From assembly GCF_004522235.1 (NCBI RefSeq), contig NZ_SDLT01000009.1, positions 178,805 through 242,804 of the forward strand: DNA of 64,000 nt, written 5' to 3'. Below, one piece after another: positions 37,293-46,528 of the stretch. Source of the stretch: Amycolatopsis nivea (GTDB lineage: Bacteria; Actinomycetota; Actinomycetes; Mycobacteriales; Pseudonocardiaceae). Position 1 is the stretch's first letter, and each line of letters starts with the position of its first letter. The translations under genes were made by a program, and so were the position numbers. Below the pieces are notes generated by a model. That model saw nothing but the letters and a program-made list of their open reading frames with translations, did not search any database and was not told the DNA's origin.

Positions 37293-37513
37293 CCACACCG
37301 CCCCGCCCGGCCAGCACACCGCCGCGGCGATCGCTCCCGGCCACACCGCTCTCAGCTCGTCAGCCTCGCAGTTCGTCGCGGCACCGGACCGGACCCGGAC
37401 CACAACGTCCGCGCTGGCTGCCTGCCGAGGCCCGGCCCGGTCAAGGTCCGCGACCAGCACCGGCATCGCGCGACGCCCGGGCAGCGCGAGCCGAACGCGC
37501 GCGACGCCGGCGG

Positions 37514-38728
37514 TCACGCGTCCCACCCGGGCAGCGGCTGGGGCATCGCGGGCAACGGCGGATACGCCGGGGCGGCCGGTTCGGGCAACTTCAGCAACTG
37601 ATACATCGCCGACCGCAAAATCCCCGCTGAGCAGTCGATCCTCGCGCTCACGACAGGGAGCACCTCCGCAGCGAGCCGCGGAGCCGCGGTGACGGCGGCT
37701 TCTTCTTGCTCCTCGATCGGCTGGTCCGCGGCCAGCAGCTTCGTCCGCGCCCGCACGATGTCCGCGACGCTTCCGGCGCGCGGGCGTCCGTCGGGCAGCG
37801 AGGCGAGCGTCACCGGCTTCCCCATGGCAGCCGCGTAGCCCGTGGTCGAGCCGTGGTCGCCGATCACCCAGTCCGCCGCGATCATCGTCGCCTGCCATCC
37901 TTGCTCGGGCGGGAGCACGCGCAGGCCCCGGCACCCGTCCAGCCAGGCGGTGACCTGGCGCCGTCCGTGCACCGCCCAGATGTTCGGGTGCAGCACAGCC
38001 GCCACCGCGTAACGGTCTTTCGGCAGTGCGTTCACGATCGCTTCGTACATCCGCGGGACACGGCCGAACGCCGAGTCAGTGAACCAGGTCGAGCTCAGCA
38101 CCACCAGCCGTCGCGAGCCGACGCCCAGCGCCCGGCGGTATCGCTCCCGCCGGCCGATGCCCGCCCGCATCCCGTCGAGGCAGAGGTCACCGGCCACGAC
38201 CGCCGCGGGCACTGCCTCCGGGCACCGCTCCCGCAGAACGTCGACCTCCGATTCGGTGGCGAGGCCCAGGACCGCCGGAAGCACCCGCCCCCGAAAGGTG
38301 ATCAGCTCCCGGTCCAGTCCAGTAGTCTCGACTGTCGCCCCGCCCGCCTTGCGGCTGAACCGGCGTGGCCGGACTGACCCGATTCCGTGCTCGACCAGCA
38401 TCAGCGGTCCGCGCACCTGGTCGAGATTCCGGTGACTGGCCGCCAGCACCAGATCGAACCGGTGCGCCACCGCCTGCTCCCACGGCAGCAGGAGCCCGTG
38501 CTGCGCCCGCACGTACTCCTCGACCCCGGCCCATCGGTCGGTGCTGTGCGGCACAGTGAACATCACCTGCACCCGCAAGTCCCGCTCGAGCAGCGAGAGC
38601 AGTTCGACCAGCCGCGTCCCCGCCGTCACGGTCGGAACGACCGCCAGCACGGTCCGGCACCCCGGCCGCGTCACCCGCGACGCGGCGTCGAGACCGATCG
38701 GACCGCGTACCCACACGTCGTGCGCCAT
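37514..38728 (-). CDS. GT-B-fold / CDP-glycerol transferase-like protein
   Basis: 404 aa from ATG 38728, which has GGAGGGG at the right spacing; an ATG two codons earlier is too close. The sequence shows two alpha/beta halves (TVLAVVPTVTAGTRLVELLSLL; RRLVVLSSTWFTDSAFGRVPRMYEAIVNAL). A region HPNIW...ADWVIGDHGSTTGYAAAMGKPVTLA resembles the C-terminal nucleotide-sugar site of CDP-glycerol glycerophosphotransferases and UDP-GlcNAc epimerase-like GT-B folds. No exact family is recognised. It lies between two NB-ARC regulators on the opposite strand. Confidence 0.65.
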   Translation of the reverse strand: MAHDVWVRGPIGLDAASRVTRPGCRTVLAVVPTVTAGTRLVELLSLLERDLRVQVMFTVPHSTDRWAGVEEYVRAQHGLLLPWEQAVAHRFDLVLAASHRNLDQVRGPLMLVEHGIGSVRPRRFSRKAGGATVETTGLDRELITFRGRVLPAVLGLATESEVDVLRERCPEAVPAAVVAGDLCLDGMRAGIGRRERYRRALGVGSRRLVVLSSTWFTDSAFGRVPRMYEAIVNALPKDRYAVAAVLHPNIWAVHGRRQVTAWLDGCRGLRVLPPEQGWQATMIAADWVIGDHGSTTGYAAAMGKPVTLASLPDGRPRAGSVADIVRARTKLLAADQPIEEQEEAAVTAAPRLAAEVLPVVSARIDCSAGILRSAMYQLLKLPEPAAPAYPPLPAMPQPLPGWDA

Positions 38729-38919
38729 CTTCATCCCCTCCGTCCGGAAACCGACGAACCGAGGCTGCGGCGCGGTCCTGACCGGGGACTTCCCGCCGCT
38801 GGACACAAAGCGGACCGAAACCGGACAAGACAATTCCCTGGCTGATCCTTATCCCGAAAGCGGTCGCCGATCCCTCGGATCAATGCGAAACTAGGCAATC
38901 GACGAGGGAGGGGCGTCGA

Positions 38920-41889
38920 ATGGACTTCGCCTACGGAATTCTCGGGCAGACTGCGGTGCGGATGCACGGGAAGATGAGCGAGCAGTGGGGCCAGCGGCAA
39001 ACCCGGAATATTCTCGGAATCCTGCTCACCCGGCCGGGCCAGCGTTTTTCCCAGGACACCCTCATCTCGTGGCTCTGGGACGACGACCTGCCCGGAAACC
39101 CGCAAGAAGCCCTGTACAAGGCGGTGCACCGGCTGCGTCCCGCCCTCGAAGAAGCGGACGTGCACGCCACGGTCGCGCGATCCGGCGACGGTTACCTGAT
39201 CGACCTCGACGAGGGTCTCGTGGATGTCGCGGTCTTTCGGAAAACAATGTGGAAAGCACACGCCGCGGCGAGTTCCGGCGATCATGAAGCGGCTTGCGAA
39301 TCAGCCGAAGCCGCTCTTTCCTTATGGCGTGATGAACCGCTGCCGGAGCTCCGCACCGAACGCGCGGACAATTGGCGCGAGGACCGAATAAAGTCCATGT
39401 TGCTTCCCGCGCGAGAATTCCTGACGAGCCAATTGCTGACGCTCGGCCGTCCCGACGAGGCCGCCGGGCGGATGCAGGATCTGGCCCCCGAACACGCCAG
39501 CCGCCTGGCTTTCGTCAAGCTCCAGCTCCAGATCTACTACGCGCTCGGGCAGTCCGAGCAGGCCCAGGCCCACTACCTCGACGCACACCGGCGATTCCGC
39601 GACGCCGCCGACGACACCGCCACGGCCATGCTGCGCGCCTTCCACGACGAACTCCGGGACCGCCACGAAAACCCGCCGGCCGCCCCGGTGCGCCGGGCCG
39701 CGCCGCCGACGCATCCGCTCCCCCGCGACCTCCGCGGGTTCATCAGCCGCACCCGCGCACTGGACACGCTGGACCAGTGGCTCCGCCCAGGCTCGCCGAC
39801 CCGCTCGCCCGCCGTCGTGCTCAGCGGCCCGCCCGGAATCGGAAAGACGAGCCTCGCCGTCCACTGGGCACACCGCGCCGCGGACTGGTTCCCCGGCGGG
39901 ACGATCTACCTCGACCTGCACGGCTTCGGCCCGGCACCGCGCCTCGAACCGACAGACATCGTCGACCGGCTCCTGCAGGAACTCAGCTACCCCGTCGACC
40001 ACGTGGTGGACGCGACGGCCCGCGCCGCGGTCCTGCGCCAGCAGCTGACCGACCGGTCCGTCCTGGTCATCCTCGACGACGCGGAGAACTCCGGACACGT
40101 CGACCAGCTGCTGAACGTGCTGTCCGAATGCTCGGTGATCATCACCTCGCGCCGCAGGCTCGGCGCACTCACCCGGCGACACGAACTCGCCGCCCTCAGC
40201 CTCGACCGCCTCGACGACCGCGATTCCCTGGAACTGTTCGTCCGCCGCCTGAACGGCCGAGGCGAACGAGAACCCGACGCGGCCCGCCGAATCGCCCACC
40301 TCTGCGACGGCTTGCCACTCGCGCTCACCTTGATTGCCGAGAGCGCCGCTCGCCGTCCGGGGCTGAGTCTCAGCACTATGCTTGACCAGTTGCGCGATCC
40401 GGAGATGCTGCTGAGCATTGGCGACGACGGCGATGACCGGAGCCTGCGCGCCGTTTTCTCCTCGTCGTATCGCATGCTGGAGCCTCCGAGCCAGGCCGTT
40501 TTCCGGCTCTTCGGCCACCACCCCGGTGCGGAAATCCACGTCGACACTTTGCTGTCCGCGGCCGGCCTCCCCGCCGCGGAAACCCGGCGAGCGCTCGAAA
40601 CCTTGGTCGCGTTGCACTTGATCGACCAGCCCGGCGACACGGACCGCTACCGGATTGTCTCGATCTTCCACCGGTACGCGCGAACGCTCAGCGATCAAGA
40701 CCACGACTCGCGGCCCTTGCGGCGCTTGCTGTCGCATTACTACAGCACCGCGTACCACGCGCATCGGATGGCGCACCCGTATCGCGACCGCCCGCCGCGG
40801 CTTGATCCCGAACCCGGCATCCGTCCGACGCAGTTCACGACTCCGGAAGCCGCGAAGCGATGGTTTTTGCGAGAGAGAACAAATACGATAGCACTCGCCG
40901 CAGTGGCGGAGCAGCATCATTACTTCGAAATAGCGTACATGCTGCCGCATCTCCTTGCGGATACCCTTGACAGGTATGGATTTTATGACGAAATGAGCAC
41001 TGGGTTCAGCATTGCCGCACGGGCCGCGCGAGCGAACAACAATTCGCACGCGGAAGCCTCGAGCCTGAATGATCTCGGCGAGCTCAACCTCACGCTCAGC
41101 AACCACAAAGCGGCCGAGCACGCGCTGACCCAAGCGTTGGAACTCGCCACCGCCGACGGATCGCCCATCGGGGTGTTGACAATCAACATCAACTTCGCAC
41201 AGTTGTACCGGCACACCGGACGCCCCGTGGAGGCGATCGCTCTCTTCCGTCGCTGCATCACGCACGCGCAGCGCAACGGCGACGCGGTCCGCGAGGCGAA
41301 GGCCGAGCAGTACCTCGGCGAGACCCTCGCCGAACTCGACCAGTACGAGAAAGCACTGCCGCACTACCACCGCGCGCTCCACCTGCGGGCGCTCACCGGT
41401 GACACCGCAGGTCAAGCGACGACCTACACGACGCTCGCGGAGCTCCATCTCCGAGAGGAACAATTCGCGGTTGCCCACCGGCATTGCCAGCTGGCGCATG
41501 CCCAGATCGCCGGCGATCTCACCGCGACGATGCGGCTGCGCACTGTGGAGGCCCGGCTCGCCGCAGCCGAACGGGACGACCGCGCCGCGCTGCGGTTGTC
41601 CCAGGAAGCGGTCGAACTCGCCGAACGTGCCCACAACGCGACCGGTCAGGCCCGAGCCTTGGAAGCGTTCGCCGAAATCCTTTACTCACGCGGAAATCAT
41701 GAAGACGCTGTCGACGCGTGGCGGCGCGCTGCCGCCTTTTACCGGGGTCGCGGCAAGGACGCCAAGGCCGACCGCGTCGAACAACAGCTGGCCGTGGCCG
41801 GGAATCCCCATGCGATTCCGCAGGCCAGGGACGGAGAACGCACTGTCGCCATGCCTGCGCCGCGCCGCTCTGCAACCTCGAACGGGTGA
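38920..41889 (+). CDS. AfsR/SARP-family transcriptional regulator
   Basis: 989 aa. It has an N-terminal OmpR-like DNA-binding domain (residues 1-~90; RQTRNILGILLTRPGQRFSQDTLISWLW) and a bacterial transcriptional activation domain (BTAD, ~95-245). NB-ARC follows with Walker A GPPGIGKTSLAVHW near 305, and TPR repeats run from ~650 to 960. Such large SARPs activate antibiotic and developmental genes. The ATG follows GGAGGGG. No biosynthetic cluster is in the window; a possible small peptide gene and the ApbE redox operon lie downstream. Confidence 0.93.
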   Translation: MDFAYGILGQTAVRMHGKMSEQWGQRQTRNILGILLTRPGQRFSQDTLISWLWDDDLPGNPQEALYKAVHRLRPALEEADVHATVARSGDGYLIDLDEGLVDVAVFRKTMWKAHAAASSGDHEAACESAEAALSLWRDEPLPELRTERADNWREDRIKSMLLPAREFLTSQLLTLGRPDEAAGRMQDLAPEHASRLAFVKLQLQIYYALGQSEQAQAHYLDAHRRFRDAADDTATAMLRAFHDELRDRHENPPAAPVRRAAPPTHPLPRDLRGFISRTRALDTLDQWLRPGSPTRSPAVVLSGPPGIGKTSLAVHWAHRAADWFPGGTIYLDLHGFGPAPRLEPTDIVDRLLQELSYPVDHVVDATARAAVLRQQLTDRSVLVILDDAENSGHVDQLLNVLSECSVIITSRRRLGALTRRHELAALSLDRLDDRDSLELFVRRLNGRGEREPDAARRIAHLCDGLPLALTLIAESAARRPGLSLSTMLDQLRDPEMLLSIGDDGDDRSLRAVFSSSYRMLEPPSQAVFRLFGHHPGAEIHVDTLLSAAGLPAAETRRALETLVALHLIDQPGDTDRYRIVSIFHRYARTLSDQDHDSRPLRRLLSHYYSTAYHAHRMAHPYRDRPPRLDPEPGIRPTQFTTPEAAKRWFLRERTNTIALAAVAEQHHYFEIAYMLPHLLADTLDRYGFYDEMSTGFSIAARAARANNNSHAEASSLNDLGELNLTLSNHKAAEHALTQALELATADGSPIGVLTININFAQLYRHTGRPVEAIALFRRCITHAQRNGDAVREAKAEQYLGETLAELDQYEKALPHYHRALHLRALTGDTAGQATTYTTLAELHLREEQFAVAHRHCQLAHAQIAGDLTATMRLRTVEARLAAAERDDRAALRLSQEAVELAERAHNATGQARALEAFAEILYSRGNHEDAVDAWRRAAAFYRGRGKDAKADRVEQQLAVAGNPHAIPQARDGERTVAMPAPRRSATSNG

Positions 41890-42030
41890 CACAAGAGGGG
41901 GTGCCTAGCGAGATCACCCGTCCTTACGACAAGATGCCCCTGCCGAGACTGTCTCATCCGGCAGACAGCCACACAGAGTAAAACTCATCGAGGCTAGCAC
42001 CGGAATCCCAGGCAGCTCGGTTGTTGCGTC

Positions 42031-42052
42031 ATACATGTTACGCAGCATGTAT
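42031..42052. promoter_or_regulatory. inverted repeat ahead of a possible small peptide gene
   Basis: ATACATG-N8-CATGTAT, perfect 7-base arms, 27 bases upstream of the small frame at 42080. It is a candidate operator in the 311-base gap after the SARP gene (41890-42200). Confidence 0.4.
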
Positions 42053-42079
42053 CACTAGCACGTTCACGAGGAGCTCGAC

Positions 42080-42166
42080 TTGTCGTTTGTGGTCGCATCA
42101 TTCGCCGACTATGCCCCGTGGTTCACCGTAGCTGCAGGAGCGCTTTCGGCGTGGTGGCGTTGCTAA
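42080..42166 (+). CDS. possible 28-residue hydrophobic peptide
   Basis: TTG start 6 bases after GAGGAG, 28 codons to TAA. The peptide starts MSFVVASFADYAPWF, continues with a hydrophobic VAAGALSA segment and ends WWRC. It has three Trp residues and a C-terminal Cys. The ribosome site, the palindrome upstream and the position after a SARP regulator support expression, but length and TTG start make it uncertain. It might be a signalling or membrane-active peptide. Confidence 0.35.
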   Translation: MSFVVASFADYAPWFTVAAGALSAWWRC

Positions 42167-42200
42167 TGCGCCACTGAATCCGGCGTTGGCGTTGCCGCTA

Positions 42201-42398
42201 CTACGATTTCCGTAGCCGCAACGCCAGCGCCGGACAAGCCGCGGCCGCCCGTCGTGCCTCGGCTAGCAGCGATTCGGGTACCGATTCCCCGCGTACTACC
42301 GGGTAACCCCATTCGTCCACTGTGATCAGTTCCGGCAGGACGTCCGCGCACAAACCGTGTGCGCGGCAGGCGATCGGGTCCACAGTCAGGCGGTTCAT
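42201..42398 (-). CDS. small ferredoxin, CxxHxxC...CP type
   Basis: 65 aa. Cys11, Cys17 and Cys55-Pro are the cluster ligands; His14 stands where 4Fe-4S ferredoxins have the second Cys. This fits the [3Fe-4S]-type ferredoxins of actinobacterial P450 and redox systems. It is the last gene of the redox operon, with ATG overlapping the NuoF-like stop (ATGA). It probably passes electrons to or from the NuoF-like flavoprotein. Confidence 0.88.
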   Translation of the reverse strand: MNRLTVDPIACRAHGLCADVLPELITVDEWGYPVVRGESVPESLLAEARRAAAACPALALRLRKS

Positions 42399-43504
42399 GC
42401 CGCACCTGCCATCATCCGGCACGAGCCGATCGTGAGGTGTGCGTGGACGTCGGCGGCGAAGACGCGTAACGCGCTTGCGGCTAGGCGAACAGCTCCGGCC
42501 GGGTGGGCGCACGCGCCGCGTCCGCTGAGGAGCGGGAGGCGGCGGGCCAGGCGGCCGGTTGCGTCCCTTCCGGACAGCAGGTCGGTGAAATCCGCGGCGA
42601 TGGCCGGTAATCCGAACATGCACGGGCCGCATTGGCGGGCTGATTCTCCAGCCAGGGCAAAGAGAATATTCCGAGTCAGCTCCAGGCCGCAGTTCGGTTC
42701 CGGGAGCAGGTGCAGCGAGGACAATCCCGGTTCGCGGCCGAGCGGCAACGGGTCGGCCAAGGCTCGGGGCATCCAGGTGCCGCCGTAGCCGCCGATCAGG
42801 ATTGCTTGTGCGGTAACGGATCCGCCGGCGCGGGCGAGGATTGCGGAGATCGGGGTGTCGGCAGGGAATTCCAGCACGCCGGGGCGGGCGACGGCTCCGG
42901 TGACGGTGACCAGGTCTGTGTGGACAGAGCGGTCCGCGCCAGGTCGGGCGACGAGCGCGAAGCGGGCCAGGGTTTCGACATTCTGGACTAGCGTCGGGCG
43001 TCCGCGCAGGCCGCGTTCGGTTGGACGGGGGAATTTGCCGGTCGGGCGGGCGTCGCCGGTGGCCAGGAAATGCACTAGCGCGGTTTCTTCGCTGGCGACG
43101 TATCGGGGCGGGACTGCGACGACCTTCACCGGAACTGCGTCGCGACGTTCGGCTAGAGCCGCCATTACGCTTCGGTTTTCTCCGTGCAGGCAAAGGTAAG
43201 CCTCGGTAGCACCGACGGCTCGTGCGGCGACCTGGATACCGTCCAGCACTAGGTGTGGCGCAAGCTCCATTAGCGCGCGATCTTTGCTGCTGAAGGGATC
43301 GCTCTCGCAGCCGTTGGCGACCACAATGGACTGTCCTGGTGCGACAGAGCGCAGTTTCGCCGCGGCGGGGAAGCCAGCGCCGCCTCGGCCGCGGATACCG
43401 GCGGCGTCGATTGCGTGGATCAAGGCGTCGCGATCCAAGGCGGGGAGTCCACCATGGACGGACAGATGCGCGGCAAGATTGTTACGGTGCAACGGAAGAA
43501 GCAC
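42395..43504 (-). CDS. NuoF-like NADH dehydrogenase 51 kDa family protein
   Basis: 369 aa. The FMN/NADH-binding motif is GIRGRGGAGFPAAAKL near residue 40, then ANGCESDPFSSKDRAL; an SLBB-like part has VTVTGAVARPGVLEF. The Fe-S site reads ESARQCGPCMFG with a distal CAHP. The first Cys of the usual ESCGxCxPC is replaced by Ala, leaving three candidate ligands. GTG follows GAGGTG. In this operon it probably moves electrons between NAD(P)H, ferredoxin and the membrane protein. Confidence 0.85.
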   Translation of the reverse strand: MLLPLHRNNLAAHLSVHGGLPALDRDALIHAIDAAGIRGRGGAGFPAAAKLRSVAPGQSIVVANGCESDPFSSKDRALMELAPHLVLDGIQVAARAVGATEAYLCLHGENRSVMAALAERRDAVPVKVVAVPPRYVASEETALVHFLATGDARPTGKFPRPTERGLRGRPTLVQNVETLARFALVARPGADRSVHTDLVTVTGAVARPGVLEFPADTPISAILARAGGSVTAQAILIGGYGGTWMPRALADPLPLGREPGLSSLHLLPEPNCGLELTRNILFALAGESARQCGPCMFGLPAIAADFTDLLSGRDATGRLARRLPLLSGRGACAHPAGAVRLAASALRVFAADVHAHLTIGSCRMMAGAA

Positions 43505-43507
43505 GAG

Positions 43508-44071
43508 TCACCTCTGGAGGGGAGAGAGGCGGCGGGCCTCGGTGTCGGGGTTGGTACTGCCGAACCGCACGCTCGCGGCCGCCAAAACGGCTATCAGGCA
43601 CACGATGTCGAGCGCGATGAGCAGCGGGCGGGCGCTGTCGGAAGCGATCAGGCCGACGCTGTGCGCGAGCGCGACTGGCCAGCACAGGTAGGCGAGCCAG
43701 TGCACGGCGCGCCACAACCGCGGCGCGATACGAGTCCGCAGGAGACTCGTCACGACAATGGCGAGCAGCAGATCCACCGCGACCGCGCCGATGCCGATCC
43801 AAAACGGTTCGTAGCCCGAGACGAACGGGACGACAACGGAAAGCCAGCTGAGGTCGACATAGCCATCGACGACCGCGAAGACGATGTGTGCGCCCAAAAA
43901 GACGAGGCTGGCGAGGGCGAGGTTTCGGTGCAGGTCGGCGAGGGCGAAGCGGGGCCAGCGCCGGGTCGCGAACCGTCCGGAGTTGAGGAAACCGAGCACC
44001 ACCACGGCCGTCGAGAACACGAGCGAGACAATTCCAGTGGCACGGCTGAAATACCAGAGCGCGGAACTCAC
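43508..44071 (-). CDS. ferric reductase-like transmembrane protein
   Basis: 187-aa membrane protein with five to six helices. Histidine pairs suited to haem ligation lie in LADLHRNLALASLVFLGAHI and RAVHWLAYLCWPVALAHS, the pattern of the ferric-reductase-like/MsrQ cytochrome b domain. The GTG start overlaps the ApbE stop (GTGA). It should carry electrons across the membrane within the ApbE operon. Confidence 0.87.
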   Translation of the reverse strand: MSSALWYFSRATGIVSLVFSTAVVVLGFLNSGRFATRRWPRFALADLHRNLALASLVFLGAHIVFAVVDGYVDLSWLSVVVPFVSGYEPFWIGIGAVAVDLLLAIVVTSLLRTRIAPRLWRAVHWLAYLCWPVALAHSVGLIASDSARPLLIALDIVCLIAVLAAASVRFGSTNPDTEARRLSPLQR

Positions 44072-44994
44072 GACGCACGCTCCCGGCGATCCCCCGGCCA
44101 ACCGGCGGTAGTCCGGACGGCGCCACGCGAACTCACCAGTCGCGCGGGCAGCCCACGCGACCTCAGCCAGTCCAACGCGGCAACGCCCAACACGACCGAC
44201 GCCGTGCTCGCGGTGTTGGCGTCCACACAGGACTGTGCCGCCACCGATACCGTCCGCCAGCACGGATCCGCCGATTCGCCGGTGCGCGGGTCGACGATGT
44301 GGTGCACCACGCGACCGCCGCGTCGCCAGGTCCGCCGGGCGACGCCGGAGGTCGCCAGGCCGCCGCTGGTGAGCGTGATCGTCGTGTCCGGATAGTCGAT
44401 CGAGTCGGTGTGGTCGTCGCCGATCGCTATCTTCCAGCCGCCTGCCGGAGCGTGACCCGCCACCGCGATGTCGCCGCCGAGGTTCACCAGCACGCCGCAG
44501 CCAGTGCGGCGGGCGATTTCGGCGGAGGTTCGGTCCGCGGCGAACGCTTTCGCGGTCGCGCCCAGGTCCAGCATCACGCCGCGCGGCAGCACGACGATCC
44601 GGCGGGCCGGTTCGAACAGCACCCAATGCGAACCCGGCGCGGGGACCGGCGCCGCGGCGGGACCGTCGGTGATCTCGGCGAAATCCCGGTCGTAGCCGAG
44701 TGCCGCCATCGACCCGCCCACCGTCGGATCGACCAAGCCACCGCTCAGCCACGCGGCCCGCAACGCAGCTGACAGCGCGTCGGCCAGCAGCGGGCTCACC
44801 GCCACTTCCCGGCCCGCGGCGCGGTGGAGGGCCGAAATTTCCGAATCCGTCCGGAATCGGCTGCATGCCCGATCGAGTTCGGCGAGCCGCGTCCGCAGCA
44901 GCTCAGTCGCCGGGCCGAGCGCGGCCTCCTCGGTGACGAGCACCCGCGCGGTCGTGCCGAGCGAGGGAAACGCCGCCGAGTACGGCCCGGTCAC
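44068..44994 (-). CDS. apbE: FAD:protein FMN transferase (ApbE family)
   Basis: 308 aa. ApbE motifs include GGSMAALGYD, LDLGATAKAFAAD and LVNLGGDIAVAG; near the C-terminus CVDANTASTASVVLG carries the metal-binding Asp. ApbE covalently attaches FMN from FAD to Thr or Ser of extracytoplasmic redox proteins. No signal peptide is evident. It is coupled by GTGA to genes on both sides. The usual FMN_bind target protein is absent from this operon, so the acceptor is unclear. Confidence 0.9.
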   Translation of the reverse strand: MTGPYSAAFPSLGTTARVLVTEEAALGPATELLRTRLAELDRACSRFRTDSEISALHRAAGREVAVSPLLADALSAALRAAWLSGGLVDPTVGGSMAALGYDRDFAEITDGPAAAPVPAPGSHWVLFEPARRIVVLPRGVMLDLGATAKAFAADRTSAEIARRTGCGVLVNLGGDIAVAGHAPAGGWKIAIGDDHTDSIDYPDTTITLTSGGLATSGVARRTWRRGGRVVHHIVDPRTGESADPCWRTVSVAAQSCVDANTASTASVVLGVAALDWLRSRGLPARLVSSRGAVRTTAGWPGDRRERAS

Positions 44995-45278
44995 GACGCA
45001 CCCGAGCCGGTGTGCGCGTGCCCGGAACCGAATCCGGGATCCTGCGCGGGCGCCTGCAACTGGTCCTGGTCCGAGGTGCTCGACCCCGTCCCGCTGTCGG
45101 TCGAGGTGGTGCTGTTGTCGGTCGAGGTGGTGCTGCTGGTCGAACCGGCCGCCGTCAGCCCGTAGCCGATCCCGCCTGCCGCCGCGACTCCGAGCGCCGC
45201 CGCGACCGCCGTGACGAGCGCAGTCCGGTGCCGGACGCGTGCCCGTTCCGCTTGCCTTCTCCTGATGTCCGGGTCCAT
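44991..45278 (-). CDS. small single-pass membrane protein of the ApbE operon
   Basis: 95 aa from ATG 45278 (AGAGGA about 9 bases upstream). A basic N-terminus (RRRQAERARVRHRT), one membrane helix (ALVTAVAAALGVAAAGGIGYGLTA) and a Ser/Thr-rich outer tail (STSSTTSTDNSTTSTDSG) are followed by GSGHAHTGSG. It is the first gene of the five-gene operon. The exposed Ser/Thr tail would be accessible to an ApbE flavin transferase, though no canonical FMN_bind motif is present. No family is recognised. Confidence 0.75.
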   Translation of the reverse strand: MDPDIRRRQAERARVRHRTALVTAVAAALGVAAAGGIGYGLTAAGSTSSTTSTDNSTTSTDSGTGSSTSDQDQLQAPAQDPGFGSGHAHTGSGAS

Positions 45279-45382
45279 GCCGGGTGTCCTCTCCGGTGGT
45301 GGGAACACCCAGTCTCAGCCGCGAATCTATGAGTCCGCTGGGAGCGACCTGTCAGTTTGCTGCCAGTCACTACACTCCGCGC

Positions 45383-46465
45383 ATGAGCACGGTCCTCGCG
45401 TGGGCGACGCTGGCGGTGTGGGCCGGGCTCGCGTTGTGCCACAGCTGGTTCTGGCGCACCGACCAGCGACTGCCCGAGCCGGTCCGGCCGGAACGCTGGC
45501 CGTCCGTCGCCATCGTGGTACCAGCCCGCGACGAGGCCGAACTGCTGCCAGAAACCCTGCCCACGCTGCTTCGCCAGAGCTATCCCGGCGACGCCAGGGT
45601 GATTCTCGTCGACGACGGCAGCAGCGACGGCACCGCGGAAGTCGCCCGCGCGCTGACTGTCCCCAATGGACTCCCGCTCACCGTCACCAGCCCCGGCGAA
45701 CCACCGGATGGCTGGACCGGGAAACTCTGGGCCGTCGCACACGGCGTCCGCGAGGCAGGAGACGTCGACTTCCTCCTCCTGACCGACGCCGACATCGCAC
45801 ACGCTCCCGATTCGCTGAAAGCCCTCGTCGCGACCAGCGGCCGGGATCTGGTGTCGCAAATGGCCGTTCTGCGCACCGCGACGTTCTGGGAGCGGCTGAT
45901 CGTGCCCGCTTTCGTCTACTTTTTCGCGATGCTCTACCCCTTCCGCCGCGTGAACTCCGCGCGCTGGCGCACCGCCGCCGCGGCCGGTGGTTGCGTCCTC
46001 GTCCGCCGCTCAGTGCTCGAACGCGCCGGCGGAATCGCCGCGATCCGCGGTGCGGTCATCGACGACGTCGCACTCGCCCGTGCCGTCGCGTCCGCGGGCG
46101 GCCGGATTTGGCTGGGTTACGCGACGAAGGTCTGGAGCGTCCGGCCGTACCCGCGGCTCGCGGACCTGTGGCAGATGGTCGCCCGCAGCGCCTACACCCA
46201 GCTCCGGCATTCGCCGCTGCTGCTGGCCGGGACGGTCGTCGGGATGATCGCCGTTTTCCTCGCCCCGCCTGCGCTCGCCCTGACCGGCTCGTGGCAGGCC
46301 GCCCTCGCCTGGCTGCTGATGGCGGCGACGTTCGTCCCCGTCGCCCGGTACTACCGGCAGCCGCTGGTCGCGGGGCTGTTGCTGCCGTTCACTGCGGCGC
46401 TGTACACGCTTATGACGATCGACTCCGCCCGTCGCCGAACTGGGTGGAAGGGCCGGACTTACTGA
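45383..46465 (+). CDS. hpnB: hopene-associated glycosyltransferase HpnB
   Basis: 360 aa, GT-A fold. The N-terminal membrane helix is followed by VPARDEAELLPETLPTLLRQ, DDGSSDGTAEVA and the metal-binding TDADI. GGCVLVRRSVLERAGG and C-terminal membrane helices follow. This matches the HpnB group of membrane glycosyltransferases linked to hopanoid synthesis. No squalene-hopene cyclase gene is in the window. Start ATG at 45383; divergent from the ApbE operon, sharing about 100 bases of promoter region. Confidence 0.85.
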   Translation: MSTVLAWATLAVWAGLALCHSWFWRTDQRLPEPVRPERWPSVAIVVPARDEAELLPETLPTLLRQSYPGDARVILVDDGSSDGTAEVARALTVPNGLPLTVTSPGEPPDGWTGKLWAVAHGVREAGDVDFLLLTDADIAHAPDSLKALVATSGRDLVSQMAVLRTATFWERLIVPAFVYFFAMLYPFRRVNSARWRTAAAAGGCVLVRRSVLERAGGIAAIRGAVIDDVALARAVASAGGRIWLGYATKVWSVRPYPRLADLWQMVARSAYTQLRHSPLLLAGTVVGMIAVFLAPPALALTGSWQAALAWLLMAATFVPVARYYRQPLVAGLLLPFTAALYTLMTIDSARRRTGWKGRTY

Positions 46466-46528
46466 ACACTGCCGCGCTCATCAGCGGGATATGGCATCCT
46501 CACGGCATGATGTCGACCAGAAGGGGCA

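Noticed and set aside
39322..41634. 770-codon minus-strand frame opposite the SARP gene
   Set aside because: Shadow of the SARP coding strand; real domains are all on the plus strand.
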